DNA of 43,939 bases from Komagataeibacter diospyri (GCF_006538165.1 NZ_BDLU01000027.1:1-43939); one strand, 5' to 3'; positions 7,608 through 16,450 are shown, numbered from the stretch's first letter. Program-made: numbers and translations. Notes: a model not told the origin generated them from the letters alone.

Positions 7608-8288
7608 TCAGTCCACCGACAGTGCTGCTGCCTCGGGACCTTTCTGGCCTTCGACAACCTGCACGTTCGCCGTCTGGCCTTCCGTCAGGCCGGACAGGCC
7701 CGAGCGTTCCAGCGCGGAAGCATGGACGAAAATGTCCTTGCCGCCGTTTTCCGGCGTGATGAAGCCAAAGCCCTTCGTGGCGTTGTACCACTTGACCGTG
7801 CCGCGCATGTCCTGCGCATGCGACAGGTCAGGGGCAGGACGACCGGAGCGGGAGAAACCGCCACGTGCGCCGGGTGCCGCGCCGAAAGCCGCACGGGGGC
7901 GCTCGGGCTGGGCCGTGCTCTCGTCAACGGACACGACGCTTGCGACCTGACGCCCCTTGGGACCCTGCCCGATCTGCACCACCAGCGTGGTGCCCGGTGC
8001 GACCGTCGCGTGGCCGGTGGGGTTCAGGGCATTGGCGTGCAGGAACACGTCACCCGAACCATCCGACAGCTCGACGAAGCCGAAGCCCTTTTCGCTGTTG
8101 AACCACTTTACAGTGGCGCTGATTTCCGGGCCGGATGCGACGATCTGGGGACCACCACCTCCGCCACCAAAGGAGCGGCGCGGCGGCGGGGCGCCGCGAT
8201 CACCAAATGAAGGCGACGACATGAAATCATCGTCAAACCCGCCGCGGCGCGGGGAGCGGGAGCTGCGGTCGGTCCTGTTACTTCTCAA
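7608..8288 (-). CDS. Two-domain cold-shock protein
   Basis: This 226-residue protein carries two cold-shock domains, single-stranded nucleic-acid binders thought to act as RNA chaperones. Domain 1 (about 55-121) has KWFNSEKGFGFV and DVFLH. Domain 2 (about 161-225) has KWYNATKGFGFI and DIFVH. Both thus keep RNP1 and RNP2 aromatic residues. A low-complexity Arg/Gly/Pro-rich N-terminus (1-50, including six consecutive Gly) and an Arg/Pro/Ala-rich linker (125-160) flank them. The start is uncertain: TTG at 8288 gives the full arginine-rich tail but lacks a good ribosome site, and there is an in-frame TAG seven codons upstream. The ATG at 8222 is an alternative. Double-domain cold-shock proteins are common in alphaproteobacteria. 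Confidence 0.88.
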   Translation of the reverse strand: MRSNRTDRSSRSPRRGGFDDDFMSSPSFGDRGAPPPRRSFGGGGGGPQIVASGPEISATVKWFNSEKGFGFVELSDGSGDVFLHANALNPTGHATVAPGTTLVVQIGQGPKGRQVASVVSVDESTAQPERPRAAFGAAPGARGGFSRSGRPAPDLSHAQDMRGTVKWYNATKGFGFITPENGGKDIFVHASALERSGLSGLTEGQTANVQVVEGQKGPEAAALSVD

Positions 8289-8609
8289 CGGTCGTAATCC
8301 CGAGGTCTAGGTGGTGGCTGCCCCAAGGGGACATCACCGAATGAAAGCACGTTTGCAGGATAGAGACTGCCTGTATGTCGTTGACCGTCGTTTCGGGCGG
8401 CTGCGGCTGCAGGAAAACATCCTCTGTCCTACGGTGATCCTAGCATAAATCGCATCGGCATCAACAACACCAAAGCATATTCCCGCCTTTGGTTTCCACA
8501 CGAATTTTCATCTGTGAACAGTTTGTGAGGGGCAGGGACGCAAAAAGCTGCAAAAAAGGTGTAGATTAAATTCAGGAATATTGCTTGATTTCTACTCGCA
8601 TTCGCACAT
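8289..8609. other. Long non-coding gap between cold-shock and TetR genes
   Basis: This divergent intergenic stretch contains no convincing open frame. It is AT-richer than its neighbours around 8440-8610. It may hold a long 5' leader for the cold-shock gene, as is usual for that family, plus promoters for both genes. I could not place a confident -35/-10 pair. Confidence 0.35.
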
Positions 8610-8636
8610 TATCAATGGACAAGGTTCCAATTGATA
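8610..8636. promoter_or_regulatory. Candidate TetR-family operator
   Basis: TATCAATGGA and TCCAATTGATA form a near-perfect inverted repeat (arms of 10 bp, one extra A) around a CAAGGT centre. Its end lies 28 bases before the ATG of the TetR-type gene. Size and position fit an autoregulatory operator of that family. Confidence 0.5.
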
Positions 8637-8664
8637 CGCCCCCTGACTGGTAAGAAAACGATCC

Positions 8665-9390
8665 ATGCCCAATACACTTCCCCCACGCCGAGGGCGCGGC
8701 CGGCCCCCAAAAATTGCCCGTGCACCCGAAGGTACACGCGCCATGCTGGTGCGTGCTGGTGTTGGACTACTGACAGAAAAGGGTTTTTCCTCCACCTGCG
8801 TGGATGACGTGCTGAACGCCACCGGCATTTCAAAGGGATCATTCTACTACTGCTTCAGCAGCAAGGAAGATTTCGGGCAGGTACTGATCGACAGCTACGC
8901 CAGCTATTTCAATGCCAAGCTGGACCTGTGGCTGACCGACAAGGCAACGCCGCCGCTACAGCGCATGCTCAATTTCATGCAGGACGCACGGGCAGGCATG
9001 ATGAAGTACGATTTTCGCCGTGGCTGCCTGATCGGCAACCTGGGCCAGGAAATCGATACGCTGCCCGATTCGTTCAGCGGATTGCTGCTGACGATTCTCA
9101 AGGGGTGGGAACACCGCGTGACCGACTGCCTGCTGGCGGCATGCGGCCCCCACCCGACCGCGGCGCAGCGGCGGCTGTGCACACGGCTGTCACGCTATTT
9201 CTGGATCGGATGGGAAGGGGCGGTCCTGCGCGCACGCATGGAACATGACCCCGAACCGCTGGATCTTTATGCAACCTTCTACCTTGCACAGGCGGCGGTC
9301 GAACTGGGTATCAGGCCGCCCGCCATGGCTAACCTGCACGGATCGCCCGTACCGCCTGCGCCCGCGCAAACAGTTCAAGCAGCAAAGTGA
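8665..9390 (+). CDS. TetR-family regulator, AcuR-like
   Basis: This 241-residue repressor-type regulator has an Arg/Pro-rich tail (RRGRGRPPK). The TetR DNA-binding domain follows at about 22-70 (LVRAGVGLLTEKGFSSTCVDDVLNATGISKGSFYYCFSSKEDFG). Its ligand domain contains KYDFRRGCLIGNLGQEIDTLPDSF, close to what I remember of AcuR, the acrylate/DMSP-responsive regulator of Rhodobacter. The AcuR resemblance points to a small electrophile or acid as ligand, but no acu-type enzyme lies beside it, so the target is unknown. A palindrome at 8610-8636 is a plausible operator. Its last 62 bases overlap the 3' end of recG on the other strand. Confidence 0.85.
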   Translation: MPNTLPPRRGRGRPPKIARAPEGTRAMLVRAGVGLLTEKGFSSTCVDDVLNATGISKGSFYYCFSSKEDFGQVLIDSYASYFNAKLDLWLTDKATPPLQRMLNFMQDARAGMMKYDFRRGCLIGNLGQEIDTLPDSFSGLLLTILKGWEHRVTDCLLAACGPHPTAAQRRLCTRLSRYFWIGWEGAVLRARMEHDPEPLDLYATFYLAQAAVELGIRPPAMANLHGSPVPPAPAQTVQAAK

Positions 9391-11500
9391 TGGCCTGAAC
9401 CCGCGCACGCAGCGCGGGAGGGGCATCAGCGAGCGGGGTATCTACTATGCGCCGTGCGTCCTGGGCCGCCAGCCGCAGCAGCATGTCCACATGCAGCGGG
9501 CTGGCCAGCCGCAGGTCCGGCAGGCCGGACTGGCGCCGCCCCGTCAGGTCACCGCCGCCACGCAGGCGGAAATCCTCATCGGCGATCAGGAACCCGTCCT
9601 CCGTTTCACGCAGCAGGGCAAGCCTGCGCCGCGCAGTCTGGCCCAGCCCGGTATCGTGCAGCAGCAGGCAGTAGGATTCCGCCCGTCCACGCCCCACCCG
9701 CCCGCGTAACTGATGCAGCTGCGCCAGACCGAAGCGTTCGGCATGTTCAATGACCATGACCGTGGCGTCGGGTATGTCCACGCCCACCTCGATCACCGTG
9801 GTCGCGACGAGGATACGGGTCTTTCCCGCTGCGAAATCGGCGATGGCCTGCTCACGCACCGCAATATCCTGCTGGCCATGCGCCAGCCCCACGGCACTTT
9901 CGCCAAAATGGGCGCACAGGGCGGCGTAGCGGGCCTCGGCTGCGGCAATGTCGCTTGTCTCGCTTTCACTCACCAGCGGGCAGACCCAGAATATCCGTGC
10001 CCCCCGCGCCAGCGCGCGCTCCATCCCCGCCAGCAGCTCCCCCATGGCCGACAATGCATGCAGCGATGTGCGTACCGGCTTGCGCCCCGCAGGTTTCACA
10101 TCCAGCCGGCTGACCAGCATGTCCCCCCACTGCGTCAGCAGCAGGCTGCGCGGAATGGGGGTGGCGGTCATGACCAGCACGTCCGTACGCGGGCCTTTTT
10201 CTCCCAGCATCGCGCGCTGTTCCACACCAAAGCGGTGCTGTTCATCAATGACCGCCAATGCAAGGTCATGGAACACCACGCTGTCCTGAAACAGGGCATG
10301 GGTGCCAATCACCAGCCGTGCCGTGCCATCGGCGATCATGGCCAGTGCCTCGCGCCGGGCCTTGCCCTTCACGCTGCCGCTAAGGAACGCGACCGGCACG
10401 GGCGACAGCTTACGGAAGGTGGCAAGGTGCTGGCGGGCCAGGATCTCGGTCGGCGCCATCAGTGCCGCCTGATGGCCTGCTTCCACCGCCGCCAGCATGG
10501 CCAGAAGGGCGACCAGCGTCTTGCCTGCGCCCACATCTCCCTGCAGCAGACGCGTCATCTGGCGGGGGGCGGCAAGGTCAGCGTCGATTTCCGCCAGCGT
10601 GCGGATCTGGGCCGTGGTGGGTTCATGGCCAAAGCGCGACAGGGCGATGCGGCGCAGGCTGCCATCCCCCACAACCGCACGCCCCGGCCGCAACCGGTTC
10701 TGCCTGCGCGCCTGCGCCATGGACACCTGCTGTGCCAGCAGATCATCGCAGGCCAGCCGCGCACGGGCCCGCCCGGACGCTGCCACCAGCGCATCACCTT
10801 CCAGCAGGTCGGGCATGTCACACGGACGGTGCAGCATGCGCAGCGCATCCTCGAACCCCGGCCACTTACGCTGTTTCAGCACGCTGGCGTCCTGCCATTC
10901 GGGCAGGGGGGGGAAAGCATCGAACGCCGCACGGATGGCGGCGCGCACCTGACTGGGGAACAGTCCCGCCGTCAGCGGCCATACCGGATCCAGCAGCGGA
11001 ATTTCCGCCATGCGGGCCGCAGGCACGAGGTAATCGGGATGGGTCATGTTCAGCCGGTCACCAAAACGTTCCAGCGTACCCGACACGCATATGTCCTGCC
11101 CCGCTTCCAGCCTGCGGACCAGATGGGGAGAAAAGAACACCAGATCCGCATCCGCCGTGCCGTCGGTCACGACAACCCGCCATGGCCGCTTGCCCCGGCT
11201 GCCACCGGGCGCGGGCGGCACGACGCGCATGACCGTGACATGCAGGGTGCATACACGCCCGATTTCAGCCTGGCGCAGATTGGGCCGGTACCGCCGGTCC
11301 ACCACCGATTCCGGCAGGTGGAACAGCAGGTCGATCACCCGCCCGCCACCGGCTACCCGTGTCAGCAGCTTCGCCGTGGCAGGCTTTACCCCCTGCAGGG
11401 TCTCCACCCCCGCAAGCAGCGGGGCAAGGAGGCAATTGACGGGCGATGAGGCGGTATCGGACACGCGGCGGTTCATCCTGCGGGGTGGCATGCTTGTCAT
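9329..11500 (-). CDS. recG: ATP-dependent DNA helicase RecG
   Basis: RecG remodels stalled replication forks and branched recombination intermediates. The 723-residue protein has the N-terminal wedge/OB region (about 20-270). Superfamily 2 helicase motifs follow: Walker A in LLQGDVGAGKT (about 318-328), the RecG/Mfd-type Walker B IDEQHRFGVEQR, MTATPIPRSL, and late QLRGRVGRG with the TRG-like C-terminus (ADEDFRLRGGGDLTGRRQSGLPDLRLA). The ATG at 11500 gives a slightly long N-terminus; ATG at 11491 or 11476 are alternatives and none has a strong ribosome site. It is divergent from sdhE-mfd with an 80-bp gap. The 3' end overlaps the convergent TetR gene by 62 bases. Confidence 0.95.
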   Translation of the reverse strand: MTSMPPRRMNRRVSDTASSPVNCLLAPLLAGVETLQGVKPATAKLLTRVAGGGRVIDLLFHLPESVVDRRYRPNLRQAEIGRVCTLHVTVMRVVPPAPGGSRGKRPWRVVVTDGTADADLVFFSPHLVRRLEAGQDICVSGTLERFGDRLNMTHPDYLVPAARMAEIPLLDPVWPLTAGLFPSQVRAAIRAAFDAFPPLPEWQDASVLKQRKWPGFEDALRMLHRPCDMPDLLEGDALVAASGRARARLACDDLLAQQVSMAQARRQNRLRPGRAVVGDGSLRRIALSRFGHEPTTAQIRTLAEIDADLAAPRQMTRLLQGDVGAGKTLVALLAMLAAVEAGHQAALMAPTEILARQHLATFRKLSPVPVAFLSGSVKGKARREALAMIADGTARLVIGTHALFQDSVVFHDLALAVIDEQHRFGVEQRAMLGEKGPRTDVLVMTATPIPRSLLLTQWGDMLVSRLDVKPAGRKPVRTSLHALSAMGELLAGMERALARGARIFWVCPLVSESETSDIAAAEARYAALCAHFGESAVGLAHGQQDIAVREQAIADFAAGKTRILVATTVIEVGVDIPDATVMVIEHAERFGLAQLHQLRGRVGRGRAESYCLLLHDTGLGQTARRRLALLRETEDGFLIADEDFRLRGGGDLTGRRQSGLPDLRLASPLHVDMLLRLAAQDARRIVDTPLADAPPALRARVQAITLLLELFARAQAVRAIRAG

Positions 11501-11580
11501 GCGGGCTGACAGATGCCCGCATGACGGCTATAGGACACCTGCGTTACGAAACAAAACACAACCATCATGGGTGGAACGCA

Positions 11581-11892
11581 ATGGAAGCCAGAACGCCTGA
11601 CCTCTCGCGCCTCGATACACGGCGGCGCAAGATATATTACCGCGCCACACATCGCGGCACACATGAAACCGACGTCCTGATCGGCGGCTTCGTCGCCCCC
11701 CGGCTGGAAGGCATGACCGAAGCCCAGCTTGATGCGCTGGAAGCGGTGATGGACCTGCCGGATGCCGACCTTGCGGACTGGCTGAGCGGCCGCCGCCCGG
11801 TACCGGACGAGCTCAATACCCCCATGATGAAGGAAATCATGGCCGACGCCACCGACCCCGCGCGGCTTGCGGCGATCCGGGGCGGAAAATGA
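11581..11892 (+). CDS. sdhE: Succinate dehydrogenase FAD assembly factor SdhE
   Basis: SdhE (SDH5/YgfY, DUF339 family) promotes covalent attachment of FAD to the SdhA subunit of succinate dehydrogenase. The protein is 103 residues, with RRRKIYYRATHRGTHETDVLIGGFV near the start. That block contains the conserved RGxxE-type motif (RGTHETD), which contacts the flavoprotein. L-T-E-A-Q-L-D-A-L-E and DLADWL complete the small helical fold. I chose the ATG at 11581; upstream in-frame sequence has no family similarity. The stop overlaps the mfd start as ATGA (11889-11892), so the two are likely coupled. In acetic acid bacteria the oxidative TCA branch is important, but nothing here shows specific regulation. 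Confidence 0.9.
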   Translation: MEARTPDLSRLDTRRRKIYYRATHRGTHETDVLIGGFVAPRLEGMTEAQLDALEAVMDLPDADLADWLSGRRPVPDELNTPMMKEIMADATDPARLAAIRGGK

Positions 11893-14800
11893 ACGATACG
11901 GCAGGTTTCTCACTCGCACCCGGCGCACCGCTTCCCGTATGGGGCGTGCCGGATGGGTATGACGCTTTCCTGCTGGCGCGCAGGGCAGGCGAACATGACG
12001 GGCCTGTCCTGCATGTCTGCCGCGATGATGCTTCCATGGCGCGCATCGCGGACCTGCTCGCCTTTGTCACGCCCAAGGCGGAAATCCTGCGTTTCCCGAG
12101 CTGGGACTGCCTGCCGTATGACCGTGTTTCCCCCAATCCCGCCATCGTCGCGGAACGGGTGGCGACACTGACCCGCCTGCTGGAAAAGGCCACTGCCCCT
12201 CGCATCGTGCTGACCACGGTGATGGGGGTGGTGCAGCGCGTCCCGCCACGCGCGGCCTTTGCCGGGCAGTCGATTACCATAAAGGCGGGTGAAAGCCTTG
12301 ATGCGCCGTTCCTGATGGAACTGCTGATCGCACATGGCTACAACCGCACCGATACGGTGATGGACCAGGGCGAGTTCGCGACCCGTGGCGGCATTTTTGA
12401 CATTTTCCCCGCAGGCGACAGCGAACCGGTACGCCTCGACCTTTTTGGCGACGAGGTGGAGAACATCCGCCGCTTCGATCCCGGCACCCAGCGTTCAACC
12501 GCAAGGATCGACAGCCTGACCATGCGTCCGGTGGCGGATTTCAGCCTTGATCCCGCTTCCATATCCCGTTTTCGCACTGGCTGGCGCGACCTGTTTGGCC
12601 CTGCCGCCGCCAACGACCCGCTGTATCAGCATATATCCGAAGGCAGGCGCCACGCGGGCATGGAACACTGGCTGCCCCTGTTCCATGAACAGATGGAAAC
12701 GCTGGTGGACTACCTGCCTGATGTGTCCATATCGCTGGCCAACCAGGCGGAAGAAGTGCTGGTCACCCGCCTGGAAATGATTGCAGACCATTACGACGCC
12801 CGCAGGCAGCCGACGCGTGAGGGGGAAGTACCCTACCGCGCGCTGCCGCCGCACCTCATGTATCTCGACCGCAAGGGGTGGGATGCGATGATTGCGGGCC
12901 GCAAGGCCGTGGTATTCATGCCCTTTGCCCAGCCCGACGGCGCACCGGGCATGGATGCGGGCGGCAGGCCGGGCCAGATGTTCGCCAAGACCGTGACCGA
13001 GGGACGTGAAAACGTCTTCCCCATGCTGCATGCAAAGGTCGAGGAATGGTCCCAGACGGGCCGTCGCGCCTATGTCACGGCATGGAGCAGGGGATCGTGC
13101 GAACGCATTGGCGTGCTGCTGTGTGAATATCGCCTGCCGGTGCAGACCTATGATACGTGGAAGGAGGCACAGAAGCTCAGGCCCGGCACTGTCGGCCTGC
13201 TGACGCTGGGGCTGGAACGTGGCTTTGTCGCCGATAACGTGGCTTTCGTGTCCGAACAGGATCTGCTGGGTGAGCGGATTTCCCGCCCGCCGCGCCGCCG
13301 CAAGAAGGCGGACCAGTTCATATCCGAAGCATCGGAAATTGCGGAAGGCGACCTGATCGTCCATCAGGACTACGGCATTGGCCGCTATGACGGGCTGGAG
13401 ACGATTGGCGTGGGCACGGCGCCCCATGACTGCCTGCGCCTGATCTATGACGGCAATGAAAAACTGTTCCTGCCAGTCGAAAATATCGAACTGCTCAGCC
13501 GCTTCGGCTCGGATCAGGCCCACGTGGCGCTGGACAAGCTGGGTGGTGTGTCGTGGCAGTCGCGCAAGGCGAAAATGAAACAGCGCATCCGCGACATGGC
13601 GGGTGAACTGATCCGCACGGCTGCTGCGCGCGCGCTACGTGAAGCGCCAGCCATTACCCCGGAAGACGGGATGTGGGACGAATTCTGCGCACGCTTCCCC
13701 TTTGTCGAGACCGAGGACCAGTCCCGCGCCATTGCCGACGTGCTGGATGACATGGCGTCGGGCAGGCCGATGGACCGGCTGGTCTGTGGCGATGTGGGTT
13801 TTGGCAAGACCGAGGTGGCGCTGCGTGCCGCTTTTGTTGCCGCCATGTCCGGCGCGCAGGTCGCCGTGGTGGTGCCGACCACGCTGCTGGCACGCCAGCA
13901 TTACCGCACGTTCTCCGCCCGCTTTGCCGGACTGCCGGTCAATGTGGCGCAGCTTTCGCGCATGGTGACGGGCAAGGAAGCGACGGCGGTGCGCAAGGGG
14001 CTGGCCGATGGCACGGTCAATATCGTGATCGGCACGCATGCGCTGCTGGCCAAGACGGTCAAATTCGCTGATCTCGGCCTGCTGATCGTCGACGAGGAGC
14101 AGCATTTTGGCGTGGCCCACAAGGAAAAGCTGAAAGCCCTGCGTGAGGACGTACATGTGCTCACCCTGTCGGCCACCCCTCTGCCGCGCACGCTTCAGCT
14201 TGCCCTGACCGGTGTGCGGGAAATGAGCCTGATCGCCACCCCGCCTACCGATCGCCTGGCCGTGCGCACCTTCATCATGCCGTTCGACAGCGTGGTGATC
14301 CGTGAGGCGACCCAGCGCGAACGCTTCCGTGGCGGGCAGGTATTCTGTGTCGTGCCACGTATCGAGGATCTGGACCGCATGGCGGCCCGTCTGCATGAAA
14401 TCGTGCCCGATGCCCGGCTGGTACAGGCCCATGGCCGCCTGACGCCAACCGAACTGGAACGGGTGATGACCGAGTTCAGTGACGGCAAATATGATATCCT
14501 GCTGTCCACCAACATTGTGGAAAGCGGGCTGGATATGCCTGCGGTCAACACACTCATCATCCACCGCGCCGACATGTTCGGACTGGGGCAGTTGTACCAG
14601 CTTCGCGGGCGCGTGGGGCGTGGCAAGCAGCGTGGCTATGCCTACCTTACGTGGCCACAGACGCATGTGCTGTCGGCTGCGGCACAGAAGCGGCTGGAAG
14701 TCATGCAGACGCTGGACACACTGGGGGCGGGCTTCACGCTGGCCTCCCACGATCTTGACCTGCGCGGTGCGGGCAACCTGCTGGGGGATGAGCAGTCGGG

Positions 14801-15371
14801 CCATATCCGGGAAGTGGGTATCGAGCTGTACCAGCAGATGCTGGAAGACGCCGTGGCCGACCTGCGCACCGAAAAGGGGCGGCGCAAGCTGCAGGATCGT
14901 GACTGGACGCCCAATATCATCCTTGGCCTGCCGGTGCTGATCCCTGATACCTATGTCACCGACCTGCCCGTACGTCTTGGCCTGTACCGCCGGATCGCGG
15001 CATTGGCCAATGATGCGGAAGTCGAGGCGATGGAAGCCGAACTGGTGGACCGCTTCGGCACGCTGCCTGACGAGGTACGCAACCTGCTGGATGTTGTAAC
15101 CCTGAAACGCATGTGTCGCGAGGCCGGGGTAGAACGACTGGAAGCTGGCCCCAAGGGCATGGTCATCCAGTTCCGTGGTAACACGTTTGCCAACCCGGCG
15201 GGACTGGTGACGTGGATTGCAAAGCAGAAGGAAGCCAATGTCCGCCTGCGCCCCGACCACAAACTGGCGATCATACGCGAAATGACCAACGCCCAGCGGA
15301 TCACGCAGGCGCGCAAAGTGCTGACGGCCCTGGTCAGACTGGCGCGTGAGGATGCAGGCATCCCGGCCTGA
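11889..15371 (+). CDS. mfd: Transcription-repair coupling factor Mfd
   Basis: Mfd displaces RNA polymerase stalled at lesions and recruits UvrA for nucleotide excision repair. The 1160-residue length is normal. The UvrB-like N-terminal module contains FPSWDCLPYDRVSPNP. The RNA polymerase interaction domain (about 480-560) has GDLIVHQDYGIGRYDGLE. The RecG-like translocase follows, with Walker A CGDVGFGKTEVALRAAF (about 632-648), DEEQHFGV (about 734), SATPLPRT and YQLRGRVGRGKQRGYAYL. The C-terminal TRCF domain (LPVLIPDTYV onward) regulates UvrA binding. The start overlaps the sdhE stop by four bases. A hairpin at 15387-15414 lies after the stop, without a U-tract. Confidence 0.96.
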   Translation: MNDTAGFSLAPGAPLPVWGVPDGYDAFLLARRAGEHDGPVLHVCRDDASMARIADLLAFVTPKAEILRFPSWDCLPYDRVSPNPAIVAERVATLTRLLEKATAPRIVLTTVMGVVQRVPPRAAFAGQSITIKAGESLDAPFLMELLIAHGYNRTDTVMDQGEFATRGGIFDIFPAGDSEPVRLDLFGDEVENIRRFDPGTQRSTARIDSLTMRPVADFSLDPASISRFRTGWRDLFGPAAANDPLYQHISEGRRHAGMEHWLPLFHEQMETLVDYLPDVSISLANQAEEVLVTRLEMIADHYDARRQPTREGEVPYRALPPHLMYLDRKGWDAMIAGRKAVVFMPFAQPDGAPGMDAGGRPGQMFAKTVTEGRENVFPMLHAKVEEWSQTGRRAYVTAWSRGSCERIGVLLCEYRLPVQTYDTWKEAQKLRPGTVGLLTLGLERGFVADNVAFVSEQDLLGERISRPPRRRKKADQFISEASEIAEGDLIVHQDYGIGRYDGLETIGVGTAPHDCLRLIYDGNEKLFLPVENIELLSRFGSDQAHVALDKLGGVSWQSRKAKMKQRIRDMAGELIRTAAARALREAPAITPEDGMWDEFCARFPFVETEDQSRAIADVLDDMASGRPMDRLVCGDVGFGKTEVALRAAFVAAMSGAQVAVVVPTTLLARQHYRTFSARFAGLPVNVAQLSRMVTGKEATAVRKGLADGTVNIVIGTHALLAKTVKFADLGLLIVDEEQHFGVAHKEKLKALREDVHVLTLSATPLPRTLQLALTGVREMSLIATPPTDRLAVRTFIMPFDSVVIREATQRERFRGGQVFCVVPRIEDLDRMAARLHEIVPDARLVQAHGRLTPTELERVMTEFSDGKYDILLSTNIVESGLDMPAVNTLIIHRADMFGLGQLYQLRGRVGRGKQRGYAYLTWPQTHVLSAAAQKRLEVMQTLDTLGAGFTLASHDLDLRGAGNLLGDEQSGHIREVGIELYQQMLEDAVADLRTEKGRRKLQDRDWTPNIILGLPVLIPDTYVTDLPVRLGLYRRIAALANDAEVEAMEAELVDRFGTLPDEVRNLLDVVTLKRMCREAGVERLEAGPKGMVIQFRGNTFANPAGLVTWIAKQKEANVRLRPDHKLAIIREMTNAQRITQARKVLTALVRLAREDAGIPA

Positions 15372-15386
15372 ACCTGCGCGGCCAAT

Positions 15387-15414
15387 GCGGGATACGCACA
15401 GGTCCGTATCCTGC
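15387..15414 (+). terminator. Hairpin downstream of mfd
   Basis: GCGGGATACG (15387-15396) pairs with CGTATCCTGC (15405-15414) with one G-U and an eight-base loop, 15 bases after the mfd stop. No run of Ts follows. It could protect the 3' end or assist termination rather than act as a complete intrinsic terminator. Confidence 0.4.
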
Positions 15415-15445
15415 CGCACCATGGCGGGGCAGGGAAGCATGACAG

Positions 15446-15502
15446 CAAAAGCTTCAGGAAACGCCGCCTCTTAAAAAAAAGGCAGTCCCCGGAAATTTCT
15501 GT
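15446..15502 (-). repeat. Dispersed two-hairpin repeat, copy D (end-truncated, minus strand)
   Basis: On the minus strand it reads AAATTTCCGG (left arm), then the GGC hairpin (TGCC...GGCGGCG around a long A/T interior), GTTTCC spacer, and the first half of the GAAGC hairpin (TGAAGCTTTTGC), where it ends. The right arm is missing. It begins 16 bases after the stop of the minus-strand gene ending at 15518. Confidence 0.65.
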
Positions 15503-15517
15503 TATTCCGCCCGTGTA

Positions 15518-16450
15518 TCAACGGATTGGCAGGGGAATATGGTTGACGGTCATCACGCCGCCTTCCCAGCTGATATCCCACGATGTCCCGCCTGATGCCG
15601 CCTTGTGACCAAACAGCTTGGCAAGGATCAGCGCCGCACTGGCCCGCGTCTGGCCCGCGTTACGCAGGGTGTCGATCACGGCGTCAAGGTTCTGCACCTG
15701 TATGTGGCCGGTGGCGGATGACGCATCGGTATTGCCGGTCAGGTTGGCATCACCATTACCCGTGATCTGCATGGTGCCGCGCTGCGCGCTCAGTGATGCG
15801 ACATGCAGGGGCACACGCACGTTTTCTGGCGGATGGCCGGCAATAGCGGCGGCCAGTGGCACAAGCGAATCACTGGGCACCGATGCATTGGCCGTGGCCT
15901 GCTGCGGCAGTGCACTGGCCAGCAGCGTGTTATGCGTGCCGGTTATGCCAATGCCCTGTGTTTCCAGCGTCAGCGTAGCCGGGGCGCTGTCACTTTTCGT
16001 GCCCGCCAGATGCAGGTGCGCACGGCGGAAGGACAGTTTTGTCTGCCCGTTGGTCAGCAGGCCGCCCTGCCATGTCAGGTCATAGCTGCGGCCCGCGCGC
16101 AGCCCGTCCATGATGGGCGTGGCAGCGGAGACGAAATAATCCTGCGCGCAGCCCTGCGAATGGTGCCCCGTCAGCGTCGCCAGCATGACGAGGGAGGCCA
16201 CGTCCTCCATGTCCCGCAGCGCCTGCGGACCAAGCCCGGTGCCGCTGGCCGCAATGTCAGTGGCATGAAATGTCTGGTCCACATCCCCCGCCAGCACCAG
16301 ATCATAACCATGCCCGGCAAGGGCACTGTCACCATGGGGCTGGCTGCTGGCCACCTGCACATGGCCGCATGTGCCGGGAAGGGCCGAAGCCCCGGCCGAC
16401 CCGATGCAGGACAGGGCCGCCAGGGCGGTAGTGATGAATAATTTCTTCAT
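15518..16450 (-). CDS. Secreted protein of unknown function (possibly DUF2125-like)
   Basis: This 310-residue protein starts with a clean Sec signal peptide (MKKLFITTALAALSCIGSAGASA, cut near residue 23), so the mature form is probably periplasmic. I cannot assign a function. The body alternates Ser/Thr/Gly-rich beta-like segments. Its C-terminus (HIQVQNLDAVIDTLRNAGQ...WEGGVMTVNHIPLPIR) recalls DUF2125 proteins of alphaproteobacteria, whose role is unknown, but this is a weak recollection. Two cysteines near the mature N-terminus and one at about 103 could form disulphides. I start at the ATG at 16450; another ATG three codons upstream (16459) is equally possible. It is divergent from the SBF-like transporter. 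Confidence 0.75.
   Translation of the reverse strand: MKKLFITTALAALSCIGSAGASALPGTCGHVQVASSQPHGDSALAGHGYDLVLAGDVDQTFHATDIAASGTGLGPQALRDMEDVASLVMLATLTGHHSQGCAQDYFVSAATPIMDGLRAGRSYDLTWQGGLLTNGQTKLSFRRAHLHLAGTKSDSAPATLTLETQGIGITGTHNTLLASALPQQATANASVPSDSLVPLAAAIAGHPPENVRVPLHVASLSAQRGTMQITGNGDANLTGNTDASSATGHIQVQNLDAVIDTLRNAGQTRASAALILAKLFGHKAASGGTSWDISWEGGVMTVNHIPLPIR

Noticed and set aside
9713..11449. Long plus-strand open frame (578 codons) opposite recG
   Set aside because: It is antisense to a certain helicase gene, has His/Gln/Arg-rich low-complexity translation and no motifs. GC-rich codon bias creates such shadows.
12495..13523. Minus-strand open frame of 342 codons opposite mfd
   Set aside because: Antisense shadow with no motif or ribosome site.
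13635..15440. Long minus-strand open frame (601 codons) opposite mfd
   Set aside because: It lies wholly within the well-supported mfd gene and its translation has no recognisable domain.
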